Assembly: GCA_016186995.1 (NCBI GenBank)
Contig: JACPKQ010000016.1
Coordinates: forward strand, 8,921 to 72,920
Source: Deltaproteobacteria bacterium
GTDB lineage: Bacteria; Bdellovibrionota; JACOXK01
DNA length: 64,000 nucleotides
Direction: 5' to 3'
A program made the translations under genes and the position numbers. The first letter of the stretch is position 1, and each line of letters opens with the position of its first letter. Below are positions 34,617 to 42,902 of this stretch, piece by piece. A model generated the notes under the pieces. The model ran no database searches and was not told where the DNA came from. It worked only from the letters and a program-made list of their open reading frames with translations.

Positions 34617-36032
34617 ATGGTAGAAACAAGTTTAAAATTGATGCCACTTCTTGCTCTTGCAGGTGGATCTTTTTTAGTTTTACTTTACGAAGTTTTTTCA
34701 AAAAAATTAAAATCCTATTCTTTTTTTCTTTCACTTCTTATTCTTGGTATAAGCGGTTATTATATAATAACTCTTTTTGGAAGCGGTGAAATCACTCTTT
34801 TTGAAGGATTTCTCACCCTTAATAATTACTGGCTTTTTGTAGCAGGCCTTATTGTTTTTGTAAGTTTCTTTACCCTTCTTCTTTCTTACCCTTACAAAGG
34901 TCTTAAAAATGAATACTACTTTCTTATTTTAATAGCAGCGCTTGGCATGAGTCTTATCCCTGCAACATGGAATTTTTTGACTCTCTTTTTAGGAGTAGAA
35001 CTTCTTTCTCTTTGTTTTTATATTCTTGTAACATACCAAACCAGTAATTTGAGAGCCAATGAAGCAGCTCTTAAATATTTTATATTGGGCGCTTTTGCAG
35101 CTGGTTTTTTTGTTTTTGGAATTGCTCTTATTTATGCAGCGACAGGCTCTTTCTCAATGAAAGATACATCTTCTATACTTCTTACCCCGGAAGTAAATAT
35201 GACTTACCTCACAATAGGGATTGCTTTTATAATTGTGGCTTTAGGTTTTAAAATAGCATCTGCTCCTTTTCACATGTGGACACCTGATGCCTATGAAGGA
35301 GCTCCAACACCCATTACTTCTTTTATGGCAACAGGGGTTAAAGTTGCTGCCTTTGCAGCTCTTTATCAGATCTTTTTTGTTTACTTGGCTCCGCTTAAAA
35401 CACATTGGGAGTTTGTCTTTTATGCTTTGTGTATTTTAACCATGTTTGTTGGAAATTTAGGGGCTCTTATTCAAAAAAATGTGAAAAGACTTTTAGCTTA
35501 TTCTTCTATTGCTCATGCAGGTTATCTCCTCATTCCTTTTGTAAGCTATACTTTTAATACAAAAATAGAGGCATCCACTTCTCTTTTTTATTATTTAGTT
35601 ATTTACTGCATTATGAACATCGGTGCTTTTGCAATTGTTATTGCTTTAGGTCAAGAAGACATAGATGATTATGCAGGGCTTAGCTCCAAAAAACCTTTGA
35701 CCGCTTTAGTTTTTTCGCTTTTTCTTCTTTCTTTAGCAGGTTTTCCACCCACAGCAGGATTTTTAGCTAAGTTTTTTATTTTTGCTGCAGCTCTTCAAAC
35801 AAAATTTTATTGGCTCGTTGTTTTAGCTGTTATTAACGCTTTTATAGCCATTTATTACTACACAAAAATTATTGTCACTATGTATATGAAAGAATCTGAA
35901 GTATCCGAGACAAAAACATCTTTTCACCCTTTACTTATTGTGACTCTTGTTATTATGGCAGCACTCACACTTTACCTAGGCATAAAACCAGATCTTCTTT
36001 TAAATTTAATCAAAAACTCTTTGTTTTTTTAA
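34617..36032 (+). CDS. nuoN: NADH-quinone oxidoreductase subunit N, set 2
   Basis: This 471-residue antiporter-like subunit ends the complex I locus. Conserved regions are LFLGVELLSLCFYILVTYQ, SAPFHMWTPDAYEGAPTPITSF and VKRLLAYSSIAHAGYLLIPF. Length is normal. It begins one base after nuoM2 and converges with the HTH gene at 36062. Confidence 0.94.
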   Translation: MVETSLKLMPLLALAGGSFLVLLYEVFSKKLKSYSFFLSLLILGISGYYIITLFGSGEITLFEGFLTLNNYWLFVAGLIVFVSFFTLLLSYPYKGLKNEYYFLILIAALGMSLIPATWNFLTLFLGVELLSLCFYILVTYQTSNLRANEAALKYFILGAFAAGFFVFGIALIYAATGSFSMKDTSSILLTPEVNMTYLTIGIAFIIVALGFKIASAPFHMWTPDAYEGAPTPITSFMATGVKVAAFAALYQIFFVYLAPLKTHWEFVFYALCILTMFVGNLGALIQKNVKRLLAYSSIAHAGYLLIPFVSYTFNTKIEASTSLFYYLVIYCIMNIGAFAIVIALGQEDIDDYAGLSSKKPLTALVFSLFLLSLAGFPPTAGFLAKFFIFAAALQTKFYWLVVLAVINAFIAIYYYTKIIVTMYMKESEVSETKTSFHPLLIVTLVIMAALTLYLGIKPDLLLNLIKNSLFF

Positions 36033-36064
36033 TGTGGTTGGCTCTCAAAGCGGCTGGCACATTA
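36030..36064 (+). terminator. Weak candidate terminator after the nuo locus
   Basis: TAATGTG (36030-36036) and CACATTA (36058-36064) pair around an imperfect GC-containing centre, and a T run lies shortly after (36069-36075). The T run is separated from the stem by a few bases, so this is only a candidate. Confidence 0.3.
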
Positions 36065-36373
36065 ATAAGTTTTTTTAAAGCTTCTGAGCTTGACGTAGCC
36101 TGCAACAACTTTTTCTGGATTAAGCCCAATATATTTGGAATACTGTCTTAAAAACCCTTTAAGATAAACAAGGGCAGGAAATACATCTAAATCTTCCTCT
36201 TCAATAGCTCTTAAATAGTTTTTCCCAACTCGAGTTTTATCTGCAATTTCATCTAACGAAATCTTTCGAAACTCTCTTACTTGTCTTAAAAACTCACCTG
36301 TAAAGAACTCTTTTTGATTCATTTCACTTTCAAAAGAATGAACACTTTGTTCTGAAGTCAGTTCTTCACTCAT
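36062..36373 (-). CDS. RodZ-type helix-turn-helix protein lacking a membrane domain
   Basis: The 103-residue protein carries the five-helix HTH seen at the N-terminus of RodZ: GEFLRQVREFRKISLDEIADKTR, then YLRAIEEEDLDVFPALVYLKGFLRQYSKYIGLN, ending at about residue 95. RodZ normally continues with a membrane helix and periplasmic domain; here the gene stops. It may be a cytosolic regulator or a RodZ relic. It is divergent from a glycosyltransferase gene. Confidence 0.75.
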   Translation of the reverse strand: MSEELTSEQSVHSFESEMNQKEFFTGEFLRQVREFRKISLDEIADKTRVGKNYLRAIEEEDLDVFPALVYLKGFLRQYSKYIGLNPEKVVAGYVKLRSFKKTY

Positions 36374-36382
36374 AATGACGAA

Positions 36383-36411
36383 ACACTAATCAAACGTGTT
36401 GTTTAAGTCAA
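36383..36411 (-). promoter_or_regulatory. Possible promoter of the RodZ-like gene
   Basis: On the minus strand, TTGACT (36411-36406), a 17 bp spacer and TAGTGT (36388-36383) lie just upstream of the start at 36373. Confidence 0.35.
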
Positions 36412-36424
36412 TCAAACAGGCCTT

Positions 36425-36453
36425 TTGACAATGGCATAAAACATAACTAAAAA
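36425..36453 (+). promoter_or_regulatory. Probable promoter of the glycosyltransferase gene
   Basis: A perfect TTGACA (36425-36430), a 17 bp spacer and TAAAAA (36448-36453). Predicted transcription starts at about 36460, one or two bases before the ATG at 36462, implying a leaderless mRNA. Confidence 0.45.
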
Positions 36454-36461
36454 CTCATCTC

Positions 36462-37298
36462 ATGCCAAAAGTTTCTATTATTATTCCTACTCACAACCGA
36501 GCACTTTTTGTAAAAGAAGCTATTCAATCTATCCTCTGTCAAACCTTTCAAGATTTTGAACTCATTGTTGTTGATGATGGCTCTCATGATCATACTTTTG
36601 AGACACTTCATACCTTTAAAGACAAAATGATTTATCATTACCAAAAAAACAAAGGTGTCAGTGCTGCAAGAAATAAGGGTATTTCTCTAGCTAAAGGCGA
36701 CTGGGTTTGTTTTCTTGATTCTGATGATCTTTGGACAAAGGAGAAACTTCAAATACAACTTAAAGAAACTGAAAACAGTGGTTTTCTTGTTTCTTACACA
36801 GAAGAAATCTGGCATCGAAAAGGAAAAAGAGTCAATCCTAAAGATAAACATCAAAAGTTTTCTGGCTATATTTATGAAAAATGCCTTCCTCTTTGCATTA
36901 TTAGCTCTTCTTCGGTCATGATTCATAAATCTGTTTTTGGAAAGGCGGGGTTTTTTGATGAAAGCCTCCCCGCCTGCGAAGATTATGATTTATGGCTTAG
37001 AATTTCAGCACATTTCCCTATACATCTTATTCGGAAACCACTCATTATCAAAAGAAATGGTCATGAAGAACAACTTTCTCAAAAATATTGGGGATTAGAC
37101 CGCTTTCGCATTCTAGCATTGGAAAAAATGCTTTTATCTCACAAGATCTCTTCTTATGAAAAAAAGAAAACCCTTGAAGAGCTCTATTGTAAAAGTCGCA
37201 TTTTTGCCCAGGGTGCCCTTAAGAGGAAAAAAATCTTAGAAGGGGCCCATTATTATCAAAAAACTCTTAAAGCTCAGTTTAAGCTGACTTTTACTTGA
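36462..37298 (+). CDS. Family 2 glycosyltransferase
   Basis: This 278-residue GT-A fold enzyme starts with MPKVSIIIPTHNRALFVKEA and has IVVDDGSHDHT and the DxD-type motif WVCFLDSDDLW for nucleotide-sugar and metal binding. CEDYDLWLRIS fits the acceptor-side ED motif. It probably adds a sugar to a surface polysaccharide or protein glycan. No Shine-Dalgarno site is present and a promoter lies directly upstream. It precedes pilM by 33 bp; whether it glycosylates pilin is only a guess. Confidence 0.88.
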   Translation: MPKVSIIIPTHNRALFVKEAIQSILCQTFQDFELIVVDDGSHDHTFETLHTFKDKMIYHYQKNKGVSAARNKGISLAKGDWVCFLDSDDLWTKEKLQIQLKETENSGFLVSYTEEIWHRKGKRVNPKDKHQKFSGYIYEKCLPLCIISSSSVMIHKSVFGKAGFFDESLPACEDYDLWLRISAHFPIHLIRKPLIIKRNGHEEQLSQKYWGLDRFRILALEKMLLSHKISSYEKKKTLEELYCKSRIFAQGALKRKKILEGAHYYQKTLKAQFKLTFT

Positions 37299-37331
37299 GC
37301 GTTCTATCGCAACGTTGTAGAGTGAAGGTAT

Positions 37332-38345
37332 ATGGCTCTTATTTCGAAAAAGATTACAATAGGTTGTGATATTGGTGCTCACTCTATTAAATGGGCAGAA
37401 GTTCAACAAAAGGGTTCAGAATACCGCCTTCTTTCTTTTTATGAAAAACCCCTTCCTCATAATGCAATAGTCAATGGCAAAATTAGAGATTTTGCAGCCG
37501 TTGCCAAAAGTCTTAAAGAAATCGTCAAAAAATCAAAAAAACCCAAAAAAATATGTATTTCTATTCAAGGCTCTCAAGTTGTTACTAAAAAAATTCAGGT
37601 TCCAAGCTTCACACGTGAAGAAAGCACACCTTGCATTGAATGGGAAATCGAACAATACATTCCTTTTGATAAAGAAGGTGTCTACCTTGATTATTATAAA
37701 TTAGGAGATTCTCATGTTGTTTTTGTCGCGGCCGAAAAAAATCTGGTAGATACTTACACACAGTTTTTAACAGATCTTGAAACCCCTGTAGATACCGTTG
37801 AAACAAATTGTATGGCATTAGAAAAAATCTGGAAAACAAACTATCCAGAAGATTTTGATAAAACAGCAGCTATCATTTCACTTGGGGCAAGCTATTCAGA
37901 GCTTTCTATCTTTCAAAACCACCATTTACATTGGAATTATCCCATATTTTCAAATGGAAGTACGCTCACCCACATGATTCAAAAAAAACTTAAACTGACT
38001 TTTGAAGAGGCTGAAAATCTCAAACAAGGTGCCCAAGATAAAGCTCCAAAAGAAATAGATGATGTGATTTTTGAATATTTGGATGAAATGGGAGAAGAGG
38101 TTTTAAAAGCTTTAAAAACATTTATATCTTTTGAGCCTTCTGTATCTTTAGATAAAATATACATTACAGGCGGGGTTTCAAAAATGGGGGATTTAGTTTC
38201 TCGATTGAGTGAAAAATGTGGCTTTCAACTTATACCTTTAGAAATTTTCAAAAATATCAAAAAACACAAAAAGCTTAACATTAAATCACTTAACAGTGTG
38301 GAGAAACAAGCAGCGATAGCTGTAGGGTTGGCCCTAAGAACATAA
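37332..38345 (+). CDS. pilM: Type IV pilus inner-membrane platform protein PilM
   Basis: This is an actin-like cytoplasmic ATP-binding protein of the pilus alignment complex. It starts ITIGCDIGAHSIKWAEV (phosphate 1 loop) and later has the adenosine-side IYITGGVSKMGDL. The EYIP-type region appears as EWEIEQYIPFD. Length (337) is normal. The neighbours pilN, pilO, pilP and pilQ in the usual order make the assignment firm. The stop codon overlaps the pilN start. Confidence 0.93.
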   Translation: MALISKKITIGCDIGAHSIKWAEVQQKGSEYRLLSFYEKPLPHNAIVNGKIRDFAAVAKSLKEIVKKSKKPKKICISIQGSQVVTKKIQVPSFTREESTPCIEWEIEQYIPFDKEGVYLDYYKLGDSHVVFVAAEKNLVDTYTQFLTDLETPVDTVETNCMALEKIWKTNYPEDFDKTAAIISLGASYSELSIFQNHHLHWNYPIFSNGSTLTHMIQKKLKLTFEEAENLKQGAQDKAPKEIDDVIFEYLDEMGEEVLKALKTFISFEPSVSLDKIYITGGVSKMGDLVSRLSEKCGFQLIPLEIFKNIKKHKKLNIKSLNSVEKQAAIAVGLALRT

Positions 38346-38875
38346 TGCCACAACTCAATCTTTATAAAAAAGCCCCTTCTCAAAGTACCCTTAAATTTTG
38401 GCTTATCTTATGTCTGTGTCTTTTAGGAGAAACTCTTTTATTTATTTATCTTACAAGCCTTCAAGATAGTAGGGTGGCTTCACTTCAAGAACAACATGAA
38501 ACGTTTGCCAAAAATGAACAAAGGCTTGCTAATAAACTTGAAATTGAGCGAAAAAAACTTCTTTCAAAAGTACCGCCGCCTATTCAGAAAATTTCAATGC
38601 AAGAAGTTATTGAGAGCAAAAAAAGATCTATTGAGCTTCTTCAAAAAGTAACAATAACTCTTCCACGCCAAGCCTGGCTTGAGAAAATTGAAGAGGAAAG
38701 TGATCACTTTAAAATAGTTGGGTTTGCACTTAATCACGAGATGATTTCAAACTATATTGATAATCTTGAAAAAACAAACGAGTTTTATGAAATTAATTTA
38801 CTTTATTCAGAAAAACAAATAAAAACACGTATTCATAAATTCGCTATAACGTGTTTTTATAAAAAAAGAACATGA
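38345..38875 (+). CDS. pilN: Type IV pilus assembly protein PilN
   Basis: The 176-residue single-pass protein starts MPQLNLYKK, resembling the short motif by which PilN binds PilM. One membrane helix (about 18-38), a periplasmic coiled coil and a ferredoxin-like domain (VTITLPRQAWLEKIEEESDHFKIVG) follow. It overlaps pilM by one base and pilO by four. Confidence 0.9.
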   Translation: MPQLNLYKKAPSQSTLKFWLILCLCLLGETLLFIYLTSLQDSRVASLQEQHETFAKNEQRLANKLEIERKKLLSKVPPPIQKISMQEVIESKKRSIELLQKVTITLPRQAWLEKIEEESDHFKIVGFALNHEMISNYIDNLEKTNEFYEINLLYSEKQIKTRIHKFAITCFYKKRT

Positions 38876-39402
38876 ATCAAAGTTTAAAACAAAAGTTGAT
38901 TGTTGTGCTTTGTATTTGCTTTCTAGCACTGATCTATTTTTCGCTTATTTATTCACCAACACAGGATGTACAACTGACTTTAGAATCAAACATTAAAAAA
39001 CTTGATGGGCTTACCACCCAACACAAAAAAGAATTGGAAGAGCTTGAAAAACGTGTTTCTTTGCCCTCTGACAAAAAAGATATGGATTCTACCATTTCTC
39101 ATGCTTTACCTAACAAAGTTGAAGTCGCAAGCTTTCTTAAAGACATTTCAAAAATAGGACAAAGTCTTAAAATTCAATTTTTAGAATTTAGACCCCAAGA
39201 AAAAGTTCAAAAAACTAATTATATTCTCATTCCTTTTCATGTTAAAATTCAAGGCAAGTTTCCACAAGTACTTGGATTCTTTGACAAAATTACCGACACT
39301 GATAAACTGATTACAGTAAGTGGGTTAAAGTTAACGTTGGCAGAAAAAGATGCATCGTTAGTTAAAGCAGATGCTGTTATAACAACGTTTCAAAGATTCT
39401 AA
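38872..39402 (+). CDS. pilO: Type IV pilus assembly protein PilO
   Basis: The 176-residue protein has one N-terminal membrane helix (about 8-27), a coiled coil (KKLDGLTTQHKKELEELEKR) and a C-terminal ferredoxin-like fold (VASFLKDISKIGQSLKIQFLEF, FHVKIQGKFPQVLGFFDKI). It forms the periplasmic heterodimer with PilN. Directly after its stop lies a 27 bp repeat. Confidence 0.9.
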   Translation: MNQSLKQKLIVVLCICFLALIYFSLIYSPTQDVQLTLESNIKKLDGLTTQHKKELEELEKRVSLPSDKKDMDSTISHALPNKVEVASFLKDISKIGQSLKIQFLEFRPQEKVQKTNYILIPFHVKIQGKFPQVLGFFDKITDTDKLITVSGLKLTLAEKDASLVKADAVITTFQRF

Positions 39403-39429
39403 CCCTTCACTTTGTTCAGGGTGACAGGG
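39403..39429. repeat. CCCTTCACTTTGTTCAGGGTGACAGGG repeat between pilO and pilP
   Basis: This is a short member of the CCTTCG/GCTCAGGATGACAG repeat family with CCCT/AGGG pairing ends. It fills nearly all of the pilO-pilP spacer. Confidence 0.7.
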
Positions 39430-39439
39430 GCAGAGGGCA

Positions 39440-39790
39440 ATGAAAAAAAAACTTATCTGTTTATCGGTTGCCTTTGTTATTTGTGGCACATCTTTTGCTG
39501 TCACCCAAAACACGCATCGGAATCCTTTTGAACCCATACACGTGAGTCAAAAAAGAAAAAAAAGTTTAAATACTCTCGATCTTTCCTCATTTAAAATACG
39601 TGGTCTCATCACAAACCACAGTGCAGTTCTCGAAGCACAAGGTGCAAGTTTCATAGTCATCGTTGGGTCTAAGATTGGCTATCAAGGTGCTGAGATCATA
39701 GCTATTAAGGACGATCACCTTGTGTTAAAGTTAAATTATAAAAATAAGGACGATCAATGGTTCCGAAAAACGTGGAAATGGTCTATTTAA
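39440..39790 (+). CDS. pilP: Type IV pilus assembly protein PilP
   Basis: This short (116-residue) PilP has a signal peptide (to about CGTSFA), the conserved RNPFEP string that interacts with PilN/PilO, and the small beta domain FKIRGLITNHSAVLEAQGASFIVIVGSKIG ending with the KTWKW strand. A canonical lipobox is not seen, unlike many PilP proteins. It overlaps the pilQ frame by 34 bp. Confidence 0.85.
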   Translation: MKKKLICLSVAFVICGTSFAVTQNTHRNPFEPIHVSQKRKKSLNTLDLSSFKIRGLITNHSAVLEAQGASFIVIVGSKIGYQGAEIIAIKDDHLVLKLNYKNKDDQWFRKTWKWSI

Positions 39791-41718
39791 AGAGATGTTT
39801 TGTGGTTTTGTTTGTTTTACTGTTTGTCTCCCATTGTTCAACGGTAAAACCAAGAAGACCTGAGTTTGCCATTGTTAAACAAATTGAAATCATTGATAAA
39901 CAAACTTCTGCTCATGTGGGCATTTTTATTCCAAAAATACAGGACAAATCCGTCACCTACCAAGTTATTAAAGATGATACAGATCCTAATAATCCACCCA
40001 CCATTATCTTAAGTCTTAAAAATGTAGATGTTGCTAATACACCTGTACCTGCAACAAATGATATTAGAACCAATGCTATTCATAAAATTACAACTCGCTA
40101 TGAAGATGTAGCAGAATCCACGCGTGGATTTATCCACATTGCTTTAACAAACGATTACCCTTACCAAGTTATGGAAAAGCCTTTTGGTTATGAAATCAAA
40201 ATTTTAAAAGACAAACCTCCTTTAGAGAAGTTTCTTAAAAAAACTGAGGAAAAGACTGAAAAAGCAGAAAAACCTGCAACCCCAGAGCAACCGGAAGCTA
40301 CACCCACAGAAGAACCCCTTGTCGAATCTGAAACAACACCCACAAAAGAAGAAACTCCACAAGAAACACCCTCCTTCGAAAGTTCAGGCCCCATTGAGAT
40401 TAAAGGTGCTCTCTTTCAAGGAAATAGCCTTATTATTGAAGCTACCAACTCCATTCAAGAAGCTACTTTAAGCCTTTCTTCCCCACGAGAATATATTTTG
40501 AAACTTCCTAACTCGAGCATAAACTCTGCGACACTTAATTATCTTAAATCTATTAAGGGTAAATTTAATGATGCTATCCAATCCATACAAACACTTTCAA
40601 TAAACAACAATGAAATCTCGATTGCGATTCGAGTGAAAAAAGATGTTTACCCTGTACTTAAGCATACTACAGGAAAAACACTTATTCTTTTTAAAGAACT
40701 CCACGCACCCTTAGACGATTTTGGAAGTTATCTTGATATTAAAGAAGAAATTTCACAAAAAAAAATAACACTAAACTTAAAAGATATAAAAATTTACGAT
40801 GCTCTTAAACTTTTAGCCTCTTACACAGATCTTAACTTTGTACTTGATAAAAACATTGAGGGCCGTACAAATTTAAAACTAAAAGATGTCTCTTGGGATG
40901 CAGCTTTTACTATGCTTCTTCAATCTGAAAGACTTGGTTTTGTAAGAGAAAAAGGGAACATTATACGCGTTGCTAGTCTTTTATCCCTCATAAAAGAAAA
41001 AGAATTAGCCTATCGTGCCCATGCCGCACAAGCTGCTTTACAAGAAAAAGAAGCTGCTGTGTTTCCTCTCTCCTACATTGAGGTCTCACAGTTTAAAGGA
41101 AAAGTTGAAGGCTTTTTAAGTGAACAAGGAAATCTTATTATTGATGAATCTTCAAATACCCTCATGGTTTATGACCATCCAAGCCGTATTCAAAAAATTT
41201 ATGAGCTTCTTTCTAATGCTGATTTTAAAAGAGCCCACGTTATTCTTAAAGCAGAGATCGTAGAAGCCTCTTCTGAATTTCACAAAGAAATACAAGAACA
41301 CCTTGATAAAGCTATAGAAGTAATGGAAAATTCTCAATTTCAAGGAAACGTCAAAAACTACTACAACCTTGAAGAGTTTTTAAAACGTGCTGAGGCCGAC
41401 CATAAAATCAGCCGGGTTTCCTTTCCTGAGCTTTCTGCATTAGATAGAAAAAACACATCTGTTTCTGCAACTGTTAAAACAGAAAACAAAAATACTGTTT
41501 TTAAACTTTCGGTTTTACCAAGAATTATTGAAAACGATGATATTCTTTTAGAAGTAAAGTTTGAAAAAGAACATCCACTTTCTGATAAAAGTGAAGTTTT
41601 TATTAATGCCCAAACTCACCTTCTTACTAAAAATAATAACACCTCTGTTGTGGGAGGTTTTACAACCTCAGGAAAAGAATTTTTTATCTTGATTACCCCT
41701 ACTATCAAGAATATTTAG
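39757..41718 (+). CDS. pilQ: Type IV pilus secretin PilQ, compact form
   Basis: The outer-membrane pore of the type IV pilus. After a signal region come an AMIN-like part, a Pro/Glu/Thr-rich linker (about 160-205), an N0/STN domain (LNLKDIKIYDALKLLASYTDLNFVLDK), an N1 domain with DESSNTLMVYDHPSRI, and the secretin core (VILKAEIVEASSEF ... SVLPRIIENDDILLEV ... TSVVGGFTTSGKEFFILITPTI). The usual VPxLGDIPxLGxLF gate segment between VVGG and the last strand is missing. The start has AAGGA seven bases upstream. Confidence 0.85.
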   Translation: MVPKNVEMVYLKRCFVVLFVLLFVSHCSTVKPRRPEFAIVKQIEIIDKQTSAHVGIFIPKIQDKSVTYQVIKDDTDPNNPPTIILSLKNVDVANTPVPATNDIRTNAIHKITTRYEDVAESTRGFIHIALTNDYPYQVMEKPFGYEIKILKDKPPLEKFLKKTEEKTEKAEKPATPEQPEATPTEEPLVESETTPTKEETPQETPSFESSGPIEIKGALFQGNSLIIEATNSIQEATLSLSSPREYILKLPNSSINSATLNYLKSIKGKFNDAIQSIQTLSINNNEISIAIRVKKDVYPVLKHTTGKTLILFKELHAPLDDFGSYLDIKEEISQKKITLNLKDIKIYDALKLLASYTDLNFVLDKNIEGRTNLKLKDVSWDAAFTMLLQSERLGFVREKGNIIRVASLLSLIKEKELAYRAHAAQAALQEKEAAVFPLSYIEVSQFKGKVEGFLSEQGNLIIDESSNTLMVYDHPSRIQKIYELLSNADFKRAHVILKAEIVEASSEFHKEIQEHLDKAIEVMENSQFQGNVKNYYNLEEFLKRAEADHKISRVSFPELSALDRKNTSVSATVKTENKNTVFKLSVLPRIIENDDILLEVKFEKEHPLSDKSEVFINAQTHLLTKNNNTSVVGGFTTSGKEFFILITPTIKNI

Positions 41719-41789
41719 GTTATCCCATGAACCTCATCATTGGCATACACCTCATTGACGCATGAGTTTTATTCTTCTATTCGTAAGGA

Positions 41790-42902
41790 ATGATTCGTTA
41801 TTTAACGGCTGGAGAATCTCACGGTGTGGGTTACACACTCATCATCGATGGTTTTCCAGCAGGGTTTAAAATTGATTTTAACCATCTTCAAAGTTTTTTA
41901 AACAAAAGACAAAATTTCTTTGGAAGAAGCACCAGAAGTTGTTGGGAGGAAAATCTTTTTAGAATTCTCTCAGGCGTTTCTGAAGGTGTCACAACAGGAG
42001 CTCCACTTAGTTTTTTTATTGAAAATAATAGTAAATCTCAAAAAAAACCTTTTAAAGATCATCTTAAAACTCCACGGCCAGGTCATGCAGATTTAGCTGG
42101 CATGCTCAAGTTTGATCATAAAAATGTTGAATTAGTATGGGAACGAGCCAGTGGAAGAGAAACCGTTGTAAGAACTTTGTGTGGTGCACTCTCACTTCAA
42201 TTTTTAAAAGAATTTGAAATAGACTCTCTTTCTCATGTTACAAACATTGGAGGCGTTAAAACTCCACCTTCAAAAAATACTTTTTCTTCACTTAAAAATG
42301 CACTTTCTTCTTCGAATTTGCTTTGTTCTGATTCAGAAATAGAAGAATTGATGAAAGAAAAAATAAAATCAGCAGAAAAAGAAAAAACAAGCTTGGGGGG
42401 AATTTTTGAATTAAGAATGACGCATTTACCTATTGGGCTTGGTTCTTATACCCAGTGGGATCAAAAACTAGATGCCTTGATTGCGCATGATCTTATGAGC
42501 ATTCAAGGTATTAAAGGTGTTCAATTTGGGATTGGGTTTCTTTATGGAGAAACACCTGGTCACCAGGCTCATGATGAAATCATAAGCACTACACAAAGAA
42601 AAACAAATAATGCAGGTGGTATCGAGGGGGGCATGACAAACGGGGAAGAAATAATAGTTTCTTGTACTGTAAAACCACCGGCAACACTTTTAAAACCTCT
42701 TTCTTCAATCGATGTAGATACCCAGGAAAAAACTAAAGCGTTTGTAAGCCGAAGTGATGTGTGCTTTGTTCCTTCTGCTGCCGTTGTAGGAGAGGCTGTT
42801 TTAGGAATTCAAATATTAAACGCTTTTCTTAAAAAATTTGGGGGTGATTCTCTATCACAAACAAAAAAACATTATGAAACTTATTGCAAACAAATTAAGT
42901 AA
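41790..42902 (+). CDS. aroC: Chorismate synthase
   Basis: AroC converts EPSP to chorismate with reduced FMN. The 370-residue protein has the family signatures MIRYLTAGESHGVGYTLIIDG, WERASGRETVVRTLCGAL and NNAGGIEGGMTNGEEI, the last near the FMN site. AAGGA directly precedes the ATG. It overlaps aroB, forming a two-gene shikimate pathway unit. Confidence 0.97.
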   Translation: MIRYLTAGESHGVGYTLIIDGFPAGFKIDFNHLQSFLNKRQNFFGRSTRSCWEENLFRILSGVSEGVTTGAPLSFFIENNSKSQKKPFKDHLKTPRPGHADLAGMLKFDHKNVELVWERASGRETVVRTLCGALSLQFLKEFEIDSLSHVTNIGGVKTPPSKNTFSSLKNALSSSNLLCSDSEIEELMKEKIKSAEKEKTSLGGIFELRMTHLPIGLGSYTQWDQKLDALIAHDLMSIQGIKGVQFGIGFLYGETPGHQAHDEIISTTQRKTNNAGGIEGGMTNGEEIIVSCTVKPPATLLKPLSSIDVDTQEKTKAFVSRSDVCFVPSAAVVGEAVLGIQILNAFLKKFGGDSLSQTKKHYETYCKQIK

